The notes below the pieces were generated by a model. That model ran no database searches and was not told the DNA's origin. It saw only the letters and a list, made by a program, of their open reading frames with translations. Shown here piece after piece: positions 8,164-16,514 of a DNA stretch of 64,000 bases. The stretch is from an uncultured Paracoccaceae bacterium. Lineage in GTDB: Bacteria; Pseudomonadota; Alphaproteobacteria; Rhodobacterales; Rhodobacteraceae. Position numbers and translations under genes: made by a program. The stretch's first letter is position 1. Each line of letters begins with the position of its first letter. Location of the stretch: the NCBI GenBank assembly GCA_947503965.1, contig CANNFU010000001.1, positions 845,427-909,426 of the forward strand, in the 5' to 3' direction.

Positions 8164-10247
8164 TACGCACGTCCTATTGCTTCAGCAGGTTCGCTATCGC
8201 TGAGTTCTTCGAAAATGTAATCGAACATCTCTTCACGCTCCTGCTGGGCAGTGATACCAAAAATATCTTTCAAATCGTCAACGCTCAGCTCAGATTTGTC
8301 GCTCATGTCGCCCAGCAAACCACGCTGCTCGGCCAGAAACTCGCGCAGTTCGCGTTCGGCCATGTTACGAATGTCTTCGGCCTGACGGACCTTGAGCTCA
8401 TCCACGATCGGGGCTGTCTCGGCCTCGATCAGGTCATAAAAGCCGCTTGCAAAGGCGCGATAGCCCTTGCGGCGTTTCCACCAGCCTTTCCACCAAGATG
8501 TCTGCAGGTCCAGCGCGATGGTCTGCCCCAGTGACACAGGCGCCGGTATCTCCGGCGCGGCTGGCGGCGTGATCGAAAAGTTTTCGACCTGCACCCCGAA
8601 CGCCGACCGATAGGTTTCTGCAAGATCCGCGGCGGTCGCAGCGAACACCTGATCGCAGGACGATGACACGTTGCGGCGCATCACCTGATAGCTGGTCCGC
8701 AGCAACATGCGCAGACCATCGGGGCTGTATTGCCAAACCTCGTCTTCGCCATTCGTCTCAAGATGCTGCAACAGCGACTCCAACGCACGATCAAGAAAGC
8801 GCTTATGCGACTGATCGACACGCGACCCGAATTGCTGGAACACGATATCCAGACGGTCATTCAGGAACTTCAGGCTGTCTTTCTCCAACTTGTCGAGATG
8901 GGCCATCAGTTCATGCTTTGGCATGACCTTGACCTGCCCACCGTCCAGACGCATCGAAACCATCGCATTCGACGCACGCACGCCACCCACAAGGTTCAGC
9001 GCGCGCTTGCGCGACGCGGCAAGTATCTCTGTCCCCGGCCCTTCGGAAATCCGCTCTGACAGCGCTTTGTAAAGCTGCGGGACACCGGACAGATGCCATA
9101 CCAGTTCGTTGGTCTCCATCCCGGCAGTTTCTGCATCAAGTGAGGCCTCGGCCCAGTTGAACATCGCGGCGGCACTGTCAGCGACGATATCGTCCAGGTT
9201 TTCACCCAATGCGATGTTCGCCCAATAGGCGCTGCCAAAGATCAGCTGTGGGTTTTCCGGACCGTTGTGATCGGCCAGCGTTTGCAGGATGCTGTCACGG
9301 ATTTCGGGAACCTGTTCCGCCGGGTTCGATAATTCGTCGATCCGGTTCACGAAAATAATGACCTCGCGCGCCTTCACGTTCGAAATCAAACGGATCAAGC
9401 CCATGTCCATCGAACTTAGCGCCTGATGGGCGGACAGGACGACAACGCAGATGCGGCTGTCGCGCAGCGCGTTGATCGTGATCTGTTCGCGCATCATGAA
9501 AGTATCGTTCACACCGGGGGTGTCGCGGATACACAGCGGCATCGGGATGGCCTTGGCCTTGAGGTACAGATCAGCCGATTTGGTGATATCGGCGAACTGA
9601 CCCTGCTGGTCCTCTTCGTCCATATCTTCAAAATCATCGCCCATGCAGACATAGCGCTGAACCAGATCGTCGGTCAGTTCGGCATAGTTATGCTTTTGCC
9701 CCAGAAGGAGTTCAAACTTGCGGCCCAGACGCGCCTTTGTTTTCTCGCGCATCTCGGCGATTTGTTGCCGGACTTTCTCTAATTCTTCGTCAGCACCTGC
9801 GCGGGCGGACAATTCACCGATTCGGCCCCCATTTTCGACCAAATGGTCCCATTCGCCCTGGCTGAAGAACTGGAACGTCGCAGTGGGCGCATCCGCAGGC
9901 AGCGGTGCGTTCAGATGCAAAGAGGTTACAACAGAGGTCCACGGGTTCACATCAGCAGGCAGCAAGTCGGGACGCCCGATCATGGCATTCACCAAAGATG
10001 TCTTGCCGGATTTGATCTGCCCGATCATCGTCACGCTAGGCTCAAACATACGTAACTGCTTGATAACTCTCGCAGCTTTCTTCTCGGTGTCTTGCCCGCC
10101 CAGCTTTACGACATCTGCAAGTGTCGCCTCCAGATCCAGAATATCCTCATGGAAGTCATCCAGCTTTTCCAAGCCGATGCGCATGAATGGGTGGTGCGCT
10201 GCCGGGACTTTGTAACCGTCCCCTTTTGTCAGCTCTTCCATTTTCAT
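8163..10247 (-). CDS. large dynamin-like GTPase (second of three)
   Basis: 694 residues with a complete G domain: G1 GQIKSGKTS at 76-84, G3 DTPG at 242-245, G4 NRID at 301-304, followed by a long helical region like the stalk of bacterial dynamin-like proteins, which hydrolyse GTP to bend or fuse membranes. A Trp- and Lys/Arg-rich segment at about residues 585-594 (WWKGWWKRRK) lies before the last helices and could be a membrane-touching paddle. An acidic insertion at about 204-216 (DDFEDMDEEDQQ) lies inside the G domain. No transmembrane segment. Separated by 161 bases from the preceding GTPase gene and overlapping the next by one base. Confidence 0.92.
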   Translation of the reverse strand: MKMEELTKGDGYKVPAAHHPFMRIGLEKLDDFHEDILDLEATLADVVKLGGQDTEKKAARVIKQLRMFEPSVTMIGQIKSGKTSLVNAMIGRPDLLPADVNPWTSVVTSLHLNAPLPADAPTATFQFFSQGEWDHLVENGGRIGELSARAGADEELEKVRQQIAEMREKTKARLGRKFELLLGQKHNYAELTDDLVQRYVCMGDDFEDMDEEDQQGQFADITKSADLYLKAKAIPMPLCIRDTPGVNDTFMMREQITINALRDSRICVVVLSAHQALSSMDMGLIRLISNVKAREVIIFVNRIDELSNPAEQVPEIRDSILQTLADHNGPENPQLIFGSAYWANIALGENLDDIVADSAAAMFNWAEASLDAETAGMETNELVWHLSGVPQLYKALSERISEGPGTEILAASRKRALNLVGGVRASNAMVSMRLDGGQVKVMPKHELMAHLDKLEKDSLKFLNDRLDIVFQQFGSRVDQSHKRFLDRALESLLQHLETNGEDEVWQYSPDGLRMLLRTSYQVMRRNVSSSCDQVFAATAADLAETYRSAFGVQVENFSITPPAAPEIPAPVSLGQTIALDLQTSWWKGWWKRRKGYRAFASGFYDLIEAETAPIVDELKVRQAEDIRNMAERELREFLAEQRGLLGDMSDKSELSVDDLKDIFGITAQQEREEMFDYIFEELSDSEPAEAIGRA

Positions 10248-10342
10248 TCTTGTCCGTCCTCAATCACTCGTGTTGGCACCACCTTTATCAGTTGTTAGTC
10301 CCTTCGCCAAATTTCGGGAATAACAAAGATTTATTGCCATAA

Positions 10343-10383
10343 TGAAAACAGGGCTGCACGCCGAAAGTGTGACGCTGTTTTCA
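10343..10383 (-). repeat. inverted repeat between the first and second GTPase genes
   Basis: TGAAAACAG (10343-10351) and CTGTTTTCA (10375-10383) are perfect 9-bp complements around a 23-base loop, in the only sizeable gap (10248-10408) inside the kinase/GTPase cluster. It may attenuate read-through, or mark an internal promoter for the last four genes. Confidence 0.5.
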
Positions 10384-10408
10384 CAAAATTTGCAAGTGTT
10401 GCCGTAGG

Positions 10409-11785
10409 TTAGGCGGCCAGATCCGCCTGAAGTTCATGCTTAATCTGGAGCAGGATGCTCACAGCTTCAATAGCTGCACTGTCACGTTTTTCCATTTGCA
10501 TCAATTGTACCAGATCTGCAGCGTCAAACGCTGCGTCACGTGCGCGCTGCAACGCTTCATCCGCGTCATCGCCATGCTCGTTCAGATAGTCGCTCAGCCA
10601 CTGCACATGCTCAACCGTTTCGGCCATAATCTGTGCGGGGGCATCGTCCCCCAACTCGGCGGCCAAATCCGACAGGGCACGCCCTTGTTCGGTAATGTAG
10701 CTGACGACATGAGCATAGGCGTCACGTGTCGCCGGGCGCAATGTCACTACCGTGGCGGTGGCAGGTTCCTCTGCTTCCTCTGCAATGTCGTCGGGCGCGG
10801 GCGCGGGCGGTTCCGTGGTCGCATCATCCACCTCGACAACGGGTTCAGCCGCCGGCGCAGGTTCAGCAGCTGTTTCCGGCTCTGAATGCGACCCGGACGC
10901 CCCGATGATGGCCTGCAGCATCTCTGTATCGGCCTCAGGCATCTCGGGTACGCTACCGTTCAACAAGTCAGCATGCTGATGCAGCAGAACGTCCGCCATA
11001 TCCACGTCAGACTGGCGTCCTTGATCAACCTGTTTCAAAACAGCCGAGATAAGGGCGGATCCACCGCTGCGGCGCATTCTGTCCTTATCAACTGTTCCAT
11101 CAAGGCGGCGGGCGGAGATCGCATCTAACGTGGCAATTGGCAGGATGTCGTTGAATTCATGCCCAACTAAAGCGCGCGTCGCTTCAAGGATCTGGTCCAG
11201 CGTTCCCTTTTCCCGCAGGACATCAGCCTTGGTGAGCATCAGGAAAGCATGATCCTTCAGCAGATCGGGCATCTGGGCCCATATGGCCTGTTCGTTGGTA
11301 TCGAATGTCTCTGTGCACCAGATCGCCAGTTCGCACCGCTTTGATGCCCACTGGCTGGCCTTGTGAATGGCATTTGGATCATTGGGAGTGACGACCTCAA
11401 GAACCGAAATCTTTTTCAAGGCAGGCAGTGGCAATCGCAGCTCGACAAAAACAGGCTTCAGCTCGGCAATGTCATAGGCGTTGGCTGTGTCCAGCTCTTG
11501 CTTGCTGCCATCGGTCAGGGTGCAGGTTGCACCGGCTTTGTCGGAATGAACGATTTGTGTTGTCGGCATGCGCATGTCGTCGGGCAGCACCTCGCGACCG
11601 ACCAACAGGTTCACAAGGGATGATTTTCCGGATTTCGGGCGGCCCAGGACGGCCAAACGTACCGGCTGTTGCAGGCGTTTAAGCAATTGTTCCGCCCGCC
11701 CAACAACATCAGCAGGCAAGAGGCCCGAAGCCAATGCCTGCGATAGTCGTTCCTGAACCTGGTTCCCCAGTGATTGATTCGGCAT
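10409..11785 (-). CDS. dynamin-like GTPase with degenerate G3 motif (first of three)
   Basis: 458 residues. G1 is GRPKSGKSS at 48-56 and G4 is TKAD at 184-187. The place where G3 (DxPG) should be reads EVVTPN at about 130-135, so the Mg/gamma-phosphate-sensing Asp and Gly are missing and GTP hydrolysis may be weak or dependent on a partner. The segment IWCTETFDTNEQAIWAQMPD resembles the third GTPase. An Ala/Pro/Glu-rich linker (about 285-345) leads to a helical C-terminal domain. Its ATG abuts the PP2C stop (shared base 11785), so it is translationally coupled to the phosphatase. Confidence 0.88.
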   Translation of the reverse strand: MPNQSLGNQVQERLSQALASGLLPADVVGRAEQLLKRLQQPVRLAVLGRPKSGKSSLVNLLVGREVLPDDMRMPTTQIVHSDKAGATCTLTDGSKQELDTANAYDIAELKPVFVELRLPLPALKKISVLEVVTPNDPNAIHKASQWASKRCELAIWCTETFDTNEQAIWAQMPDLLKDHAFLMLTKADVLREKGTLDQILEATRALVGHEFNDILPIATLDAISARRLDGTVDKDRMRRSGGSALISAVLKQVDQGRQSDVDMADVLLHQHADLLNGSVPEMPEADTEMLQAIIGASGSHSEPETAAEPAPAAEPVVEVDDATTEPPAPAPDDIAEEAEEPATATVVTLRPATRDAYAHVVSYITEQGRALSDLAAELGDDAPAQIMAETVEHVQWLSDYLNEHGDDADEALQRARDAAFDAADLVQLMQMEKRDSAAIEAVSILLQIKHELQADLAA

Positions 11786-12903
11786 TATTTACCTCCAGCG
11801 GCTATCTTAGCCGGAGGCGCAGCCTCATCAACCTCCTGTGTCTTATCCTGATCGTCGGCACCTTCGACTTTCTGGACGGGCTTCACCTCTTTGATCACAG
11901 GCTTTGCTGCCGTGTCTTCCGCAACCGGGTCACTTTTACGCGGCCGTGGCGGATGCGCCTGACCTGCCGCGGCTTTATTCGTCACACCGGCATCATTGCG
12001 CAATTTGGCTGCAATCGCGTCATCATCGTCAAGTTCGACAACGCGCGTGACATTTGACGTGTGCGTGTCAATGTGACCAACCGGCTTGGCGCGGATCGCA
12101 CGAATCACTGGCTTGTTGTGGTTCAGCTTGATGACCGAGAAGGAGCAGTTGTCCTGATCAGGGTCCGCGAGGGCCTCGATCGCCTCCAGCAGATACCCAC
12201 AGATCTCGGCGCTCTTGCGGCGGCGATAGCGGTGCAGGATCTTCTGGATCTTGTCGTCTTCCAGATATTGCAACCCGTCAGAGGAGACGACGACAATATC
12301 GCCAACCTGCAATTCGAACGGGGTCTTAGGGCAATCGGACTTTGCCACGCGATCACCTAGGATCACAGATGTCAGACAGTTGCGGTCCGGGTGGTTCTTG
12401 CCCGTCTCGGCGTCCAACAAACCCTGCTTGACCATGAAATCGATCTGAGGCGCCATCGAATGGTCCTCGTTCAACTGCTGCATGGTGCCACTGCGGTAGT
12501 GGTAAAGGGGGCTGTCGCCGATGGACATCCAGAACATGCGGTTTTCGATCAGAACCAGCGAAACAAGGGTCGCACCCATACCCCGGGTTTCGGGGTGGGC
12601 CATGACATATTCGCGGACCACGTTATTCGCATTGACGGCCGCCGAGGTCAGATACTGCGGGATCTCGGTCTCGAAATCTGCAAAGTTTGCGGACTGAAAT
12701 TTCAGTTCGCTGTAGACTTCGGTCACGACAATCTTGCTGGCCACGTCACCGGCGGCATGGCCACCCATGCCATCCGCCAGAACCACGACGCCACTGTCCA
12801 TGCCGAACGGAAAGTCGGTAACAATTGCGTCTTCTTGATAGTCACGTCCGCCCTGACAAATCGCCGAAGCGACATCAAAACGCGGTTCAGGCGATCGCCA
12901 CAT
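11785..12903 (-). CDS. PP2C-type (PPM) Ser/Thr protein phosphatase
   Basis: 372 residues from the ATG at 12903, chosen because a perfect GGAGGA lies 5 bases upstream. The catalytic PPM domain spans about residues 8-260 with the metal-binding motifs RDYQED (20-25), ADGMGGHAAG (43-52), GMGATL, SIGDSPLY, VSSDG and DQDN. After that comes a basic Pro/Lys-rich tail, probably disordered. Related to PppA/Stp enzymes that reverse Ser/Thr kinase action. It overlaps the FHA gene by 17 bases and is followed without gap by a GTPase gene, which suggests it dephosphorylates the kinase of this cluster, the FHA protein or the GTPases. Confidence 0.95.
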   Translation of the reverse strand: MWRSPEPRFDVASAICQGGRDYQEDAIVTDFPFGMDSGVVVLADGMGGHAAGDVASKIVVTEVYSELKFQSANFADFETEIPQYLTSAAVNANNVVREYVMAHPETRGMGATLVSLVLIENRMFWMSIGDSPLYHYRSGTMQQLNEDHSMAPQIDFMVKQGLLDAETGKNHPDRNCLTSVILGDRVAKSDCPKTPFELQVGDIVVVSSDGLQYLEDDKIQKILHRYRRRKSAEICGYLLEAIEALADPDQDNCSFSVIKLNHNKPVIRAIRAKPVGHIDTHTSNVTRVVELDDDDAIAAKLRNDAGVTNKAAAGQAHPPRPRKSDPVAEDTAAKPVIKEVKPVQKVEGADDQDKTQEVDEAAPPAKIAAGGK

Positions 12904-13708
12904 CTTCGTCCTCCCCGCCCGCGCTGTCCGCCCAATCGAACGTATCACCGCAAAGCGCCACAAAGCGTAAAACAGTCTCACCTATACGAATTACATCACC
13001 TGATTTCAAAGCTTCATTGCTGATCAATGGCTTGTCGTTCAGGCGAACGATATTGGATTTGCCGCCATGACCCAGCAGAAATTCCTTGCTGTCGGTGTCA
13101 TACACGATCGCGGCGTGGTTAGTACGCGAGATCGAGTTATCGCCGAAATCAAGCTGCACAGCCTGATCTTCACCACGACCAATCTGCGACATGCCTGCCA
13201 TCAGGGGGAAGCTCTCACCGCGACCCGGGCCCTCGGCGACAACAATCCAGCCCACAGGGAACTTGACGCTTTTGACGGCAGGTGCACGTGGGGCATCGTT
13301 GAACAGATCAACGACATCACCGTCGGACTTTTCAAAGCCGATCAAGCGCGTCTTTGTGCGGCGAGACCGGCTTGGTGACCGGGCAGCAGCACTGGCTGCA
13401 GCTGCCGGGCTGCGTGTCGGACGCTCTGGCGCCTTTGACGGAAGTTCGGTTGACGTACCGTCATCCTCAAGATCCCAGATATTCACTTCCGGGGTGTCTT
13501 CCACTTTGACAACGCGCACATCTGATGCAGCGGTTGTCTTTTGTGCAACGTCCGTCAGGATATCGGAAACAGATGCGCCTTCTTTGTCATCGACAATCGA
13601 TCCAATCGTATCACGATAGGATTGTTCCAGCGATTCAACAGTCTTGCGAGGTGTTGGAGCCTCGGCGCTGCGCTTGTTTCTACCTAGTAGATCACGAATA
13701 AACTTCAT
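12887..13708 (-). CDS. FHA-domain protein
   Basis: 273 residues from the ATG at 13708 (Shine-Dalgarno GGAAGG 8 bases upstream). A low-complexity Thr/Ser/Pro-rich N-terminal half (1-150) with several Thr residues in acidic surroundings (for example DTPEVNIWDLEDD at 71-83) is followed by an FHA domain at about 153-252. That domain carries IGRGEDQ and NSISRTNHA, the Gly-Arg and Ser-x-x-(N)His positions that bind phosphothreonine. It is encoded between the kinase and the phosphatase, the same trio as PpkA-Fha1-PppA of type VI secretion, but there are no secretion genes here. Probably the phospho-reader that recruits or switches the GTPases. Confidence 0.93.
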   Translation of the reverse strand: MKFIRDLLGRNKRSAEAPTPRKTVESLEQSYRDTIGSIVDDKEGASVSDILTDVAQKTTAASDVRVVKVEDTPEVNIWDLEDDGTSTELPSKAPERPTRSPAAAASAAARSPSRSRRTKTRLIGFEKSDGDVVDLFNDAPRAPAVKSVKFPVGWIVVAEGPGRGESFPLMAGMSQIGRGEDQAVQLDFGDNSISRTNHAAIVYDTDSKEFLLGHGGKSNIVRLNDKPLISNEALKSGDVIRIGETVLRFVALCGDTFDWADSAGGEDEDVAIA

Positions 13709-13767
13709 GTTGCTTACCTTCCAAACTAGACGACGGGGATAACCCTGAAAGGGACCACGTCGCTGGA

Positions 13768-16032
13768 TTACTCCTCTACACCATCGTAGTTCAGTGCTGC
13801 GACCCACATGCCGCCCCCACGTTCAACTACAAACGTAAACTGGTCCGTCCCGTTGTTCAGCTCACGATCAAAGACGGATTGCAGGCTGTCCCGCTCGGTG
13901 ATTGGCTCAGCGGTCTGGATGTATGACTTCACAATATCACCAACCTGTAAACCTCCGGTCACGCTTGCCAGGCTTTCTGGCAGGTCCGCCACTGACGTGC
14001 GCCACTCTCCGCCCGCAAAGACGGTCTGGAACGCGACACCGTTCAACAGTTCCAGCTTCTGAACAACAGGCAGAACCCAGTTCTGAGAGACCTGCTCACC
14101 AGATGCGGGGTTCAGCGTCCCGAATGTGACGGGAAGCGTTCCTGCCAGGTCTTCGGATGCGACAGTCTGGTTCAAGACAGTCGGAATGTCCGAAATCGCA
14201 TCAATTGGTGTGTCATTGACCGATGTGATCACCAGACCTGGCTGCACCCAAACCGGCGACACGGCCCCGGCTTCGGCGATGATGTTGGACTGTGGGCCCG
14301 CTGCCGTGAACGGCAACTGCACGGTCCAGCTTGCGATCAAACTCTCTGGCTCTTGAACCAGTTCATTGCCAGGTGTGATGGCCGCGATATCCACTTCAGG
14401 GCCGGTTCCCACAGCTTCAACTGTGTCAGGTGTCGTGGGCAGGGCAACTTGCGCTGTATCGCCATCAGCAACGGGACGATTGCCCGATTGATCAGGGAAC
14501 GCGCCGCTTGCTGCTGGTTCCGTTGTCACCGGACGTGGCGTTTCCAAAGGTTCCGGCAGCGGCTCTGGTTCTGGCAGTGCCGCGATTTCCACACTTTCAG
14601 GGCGCTCGCTTGGGCGCACTGTCGGTGCAGGTTCATCAACGATGACAGGGCCTTCAATGACAAGCGGTGCAGCGTTTTGGCTGATGACTGGTGCGGGATC
14701 TTCGACCACAACAGGCGCAGGCGCTTCGACAACAACTGGTGCGGGCTCTTCGACCACAACAGGAGCTGGCGGCTGTTCAACAATCTCGCGAACCAGTGCG
14801 TCTACAACAGGCTCTTCAGCAACAGGCTCCTCCGCGACAGGTGCCGCTTCTTCCACCACAGGTGCAGGTTCTTCGACCGGCGTCGGCGTCGGCGCAGCTG
14901 CACTTGCCACAACCTGCGTTGTCGGAGCATCGTCGCCACCGGACATTGTCAGAACACCAACACCAACCAGCAGAGCCACGGCAGCGGCAGAGCCAAGCAA
15001 CAGCGGCATCTTCGACTTTTTCTCGACAGCGGCTGCGGGTGTGTCTTCTTCCGCCTTCGCGGTTGTCATGGCGGCGGCAACGTTCAACGCAGTTACGTTG
15101 CCCGAACTGCCTTCCATCATGTCAATCCACGCTTTTGCAGACTGAAGACGATCCTTGGGCAGCACGGCCAATGCCTTGTCGATGGCCGCCAGGAAGTTGT
15201 CATCGTAATCAGGGAAACGCCCGGCCAATGGCTCGTATGGGTCGGCATCGCCTGACGCAATCGCAGCCAGTCGGGCCTGAGAGTTCGGCGGCACATCCTT
15301 GTTGATCAGATGATAGAACGACGCGGCAAGCGCATAAAGGTCACTGCTGGGGCTTTGCTCGGACCCGGCAATGTAGAATTCCTGCGGGGAATAGCCGTCC
15401 TTAACCACACGCAGCGCCGACAGAACGCGGCTTTGCTTGGTGGCTTCTTCGCGGGCGGCACCAAAGTCGATCAGCACAGGGTGCAGATCCTGATTGATCA
15501 AGATGTTATCGGGCGAAATATCACGGTGCAGGATGCCCTGATCGTGGATAAAGCCGACAGCACCCAGAACTTCCTTGAGGATGATCTTGATCTGGGGTGG
15601 GGTCAGCGTGTGATTGGGATCCTCGATCGTATCCAGCAGATCACGACCTTCGACAAAATCCAGCGCCATATAGGCCGTGTCGTTGTCTTCGAAGACCTGA
15701 TGCACACCCACAATGTTCGGGTGGTCCAGCTTGGCCAGACTGCGGGCCTCTTGGACGAACAGCCGGACAATCGACTTAAGCTCGTTCTGGTGCGCACGCG
15801 AACGGGCTTGCACCACATAACGGCTGCGGCGGCAGAACGCGCCGGGGAAACACTCTTTAATCACGATTTTGCGGTCAAGGCTGTCTTTGGCAAGATAAGT
15901 AATGCCAAAACCGCCAGCGTTCAGGAAGCTCTCGATCGTGTACTGACCGTGCATCAACTTGGTGCCCGGCTTCAGCTCATCGACAAAGCTGTCCTTGTCG
16001 TCCGCGTTCTCTTGTACTTGCGCCTTCGCCAT
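13768..16032 (-). CDS. membrane-anchored Ser/Thr protein kinase with long periplasmic part
   Basis: 754 residues. The Hanks-type kinase domain (about 30-305) has a glycine loop NAGGFGITY (38-46), Lys59 in VIKE, HRDISPDN (169-176) and DFG (189-191). One transmembrane helix lies at about 343-363. Outside the membrane comes a Pro/Glu/Val-rich repeat region (about 375-500; units like EEPAPVVVEAPAPVVV), then a C-terminal globular region with a PDZ-like stretch (VITSVNDTPIDAISDI). First gene of the minus-strand cluster, 59 bases ahead of the FHA gene. It likely senses an envelope signal and phosphorylates the FHA protein and GTPases encoded behind it; the targets are inferred from order only. Confidence 0.95.
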   Translation of the reverse strand: MAKAQVQENADDKDSFVDELKPGTKLMHGQYTIESFLNAGGFGITYLAKDSLDRKIVIKECFPGAFCRRSRYVVQARSRAHQNELKSIVRLFVQEARSLAKLDHPNIVGVHQVFEDNDTAYMALDFVEGRDLLDTIEDPNHTLTPPQIKIILKEVLGAVGFIHDQGILHRDISPDNILINQDLHPVLIDFGAAREEATKQSRVLSALRVVKDGYSPQEFYIAGSEQSPSSDLYALAASFYHLINKDVPPNSQARLAAIASGDADPYEPLAGRFPDYDDNFLAAIDKALAVLPKDRLQSAKAWIDMMEGSSGNVTALNVAAAMTTAKAEEDTPAAAVEKKSKMPLLLGSAAAVALLVGVGVLTMSGGDDAPTTQVVASAAAPTPTPVEEPAPVVEEAAPVAEEPVAEEPVVDALVREIVEQPPAPVVVEEPAPVVVEAPAPVVVEDPAPVISQNAAPLVIEGPVIVDEPAPTVRPSERPESVEIAALPEPEPLPEPLETPRPVTTEPAASGAFPDQSGNRPVADGDTAQVALPTTPDTVEAVGTGPEVDIAAITPGNELVQEPESLIASWTVQLPFTAAGPQSNIIAEAGAVSPVWVQPGLVITSVNDTPIDAISDIPTVLNQTVASEDLAGTLPVTFGTLNPASGEQVSQNWVLPVVQKLELLNGVAFQTVFAGGEWRTSVADLPESLASVTGGLQVGDIVKSYIQTAEPITERDSLQSVFDRELNNGTDQFTFVVERGGGMWVAALNYDGVEE

Positions 16033-16514
16033 CTTTACATCCAGCTTTCAACATCTGCGGCAACGTGAGAAAACCCCACTCGCCCTTCATTGTTTAGTCT
16101 CATTCAAATTAGGCCAAAAAGTGACGCTAACTTGTTGTTTCATGGTTCTTAATCCCGGATTTTGCCCGGCATTATCGTCGCTTTGTGAAACAGTATCCGG
16201 CAAAAATCCGCCGATAAACACTTATTTTCACTGGCCACGTATACTTTTACGCAGAATCTACACTGCACCCCTGCAGCGTGACTTTATTCACACTAACTTT
16301 GTGAACAAGTTGTCAGTTCTTTCAGCGACTGCGGTGAGTTTAATCATTTATTAAGCAGATTTGGCACCGATTCTTTGTCGTTTTGGTAAACGCTTCCATG
16401 CGTCTCTCTTTCGGTTGCCATATATAACGGTCCCGCGCGCGCATGAAACCCCGCTTGTGACAAGTGACGCAACGGTGCAGCATCACGGCAACGACGGTGG
16501 GGAAGGAAAGCGTC
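16033..16514. promoter_or_regulatory. divergent promoter region of the kinase cluster and the GAPDH-like gene
   Basis: About 480 bases, AT-richer than its surroundings, without a credible gene. It holds a near-perfect inverted repeat, GGATTTTGCCCGG (16157-16169) against CCGGCAAAAATCC (16197-16209), which would form a hairpin in the leader of the kinase message. A smaller repeat, TTCACA (16287-16292) / TGTGAA (16300-16305), has operator-like spacing. Which protein uses either site is unknown. Confidence 0.5.

Noticed and set aside
6023..16032. Type VI secretion regulatory locus
   Set aside because: Kinase, FHA and PP2C match the threonine-phosphorylation trio, but there is no Tss/VipA/ClpV/Hcp/VgrG gene in the window.
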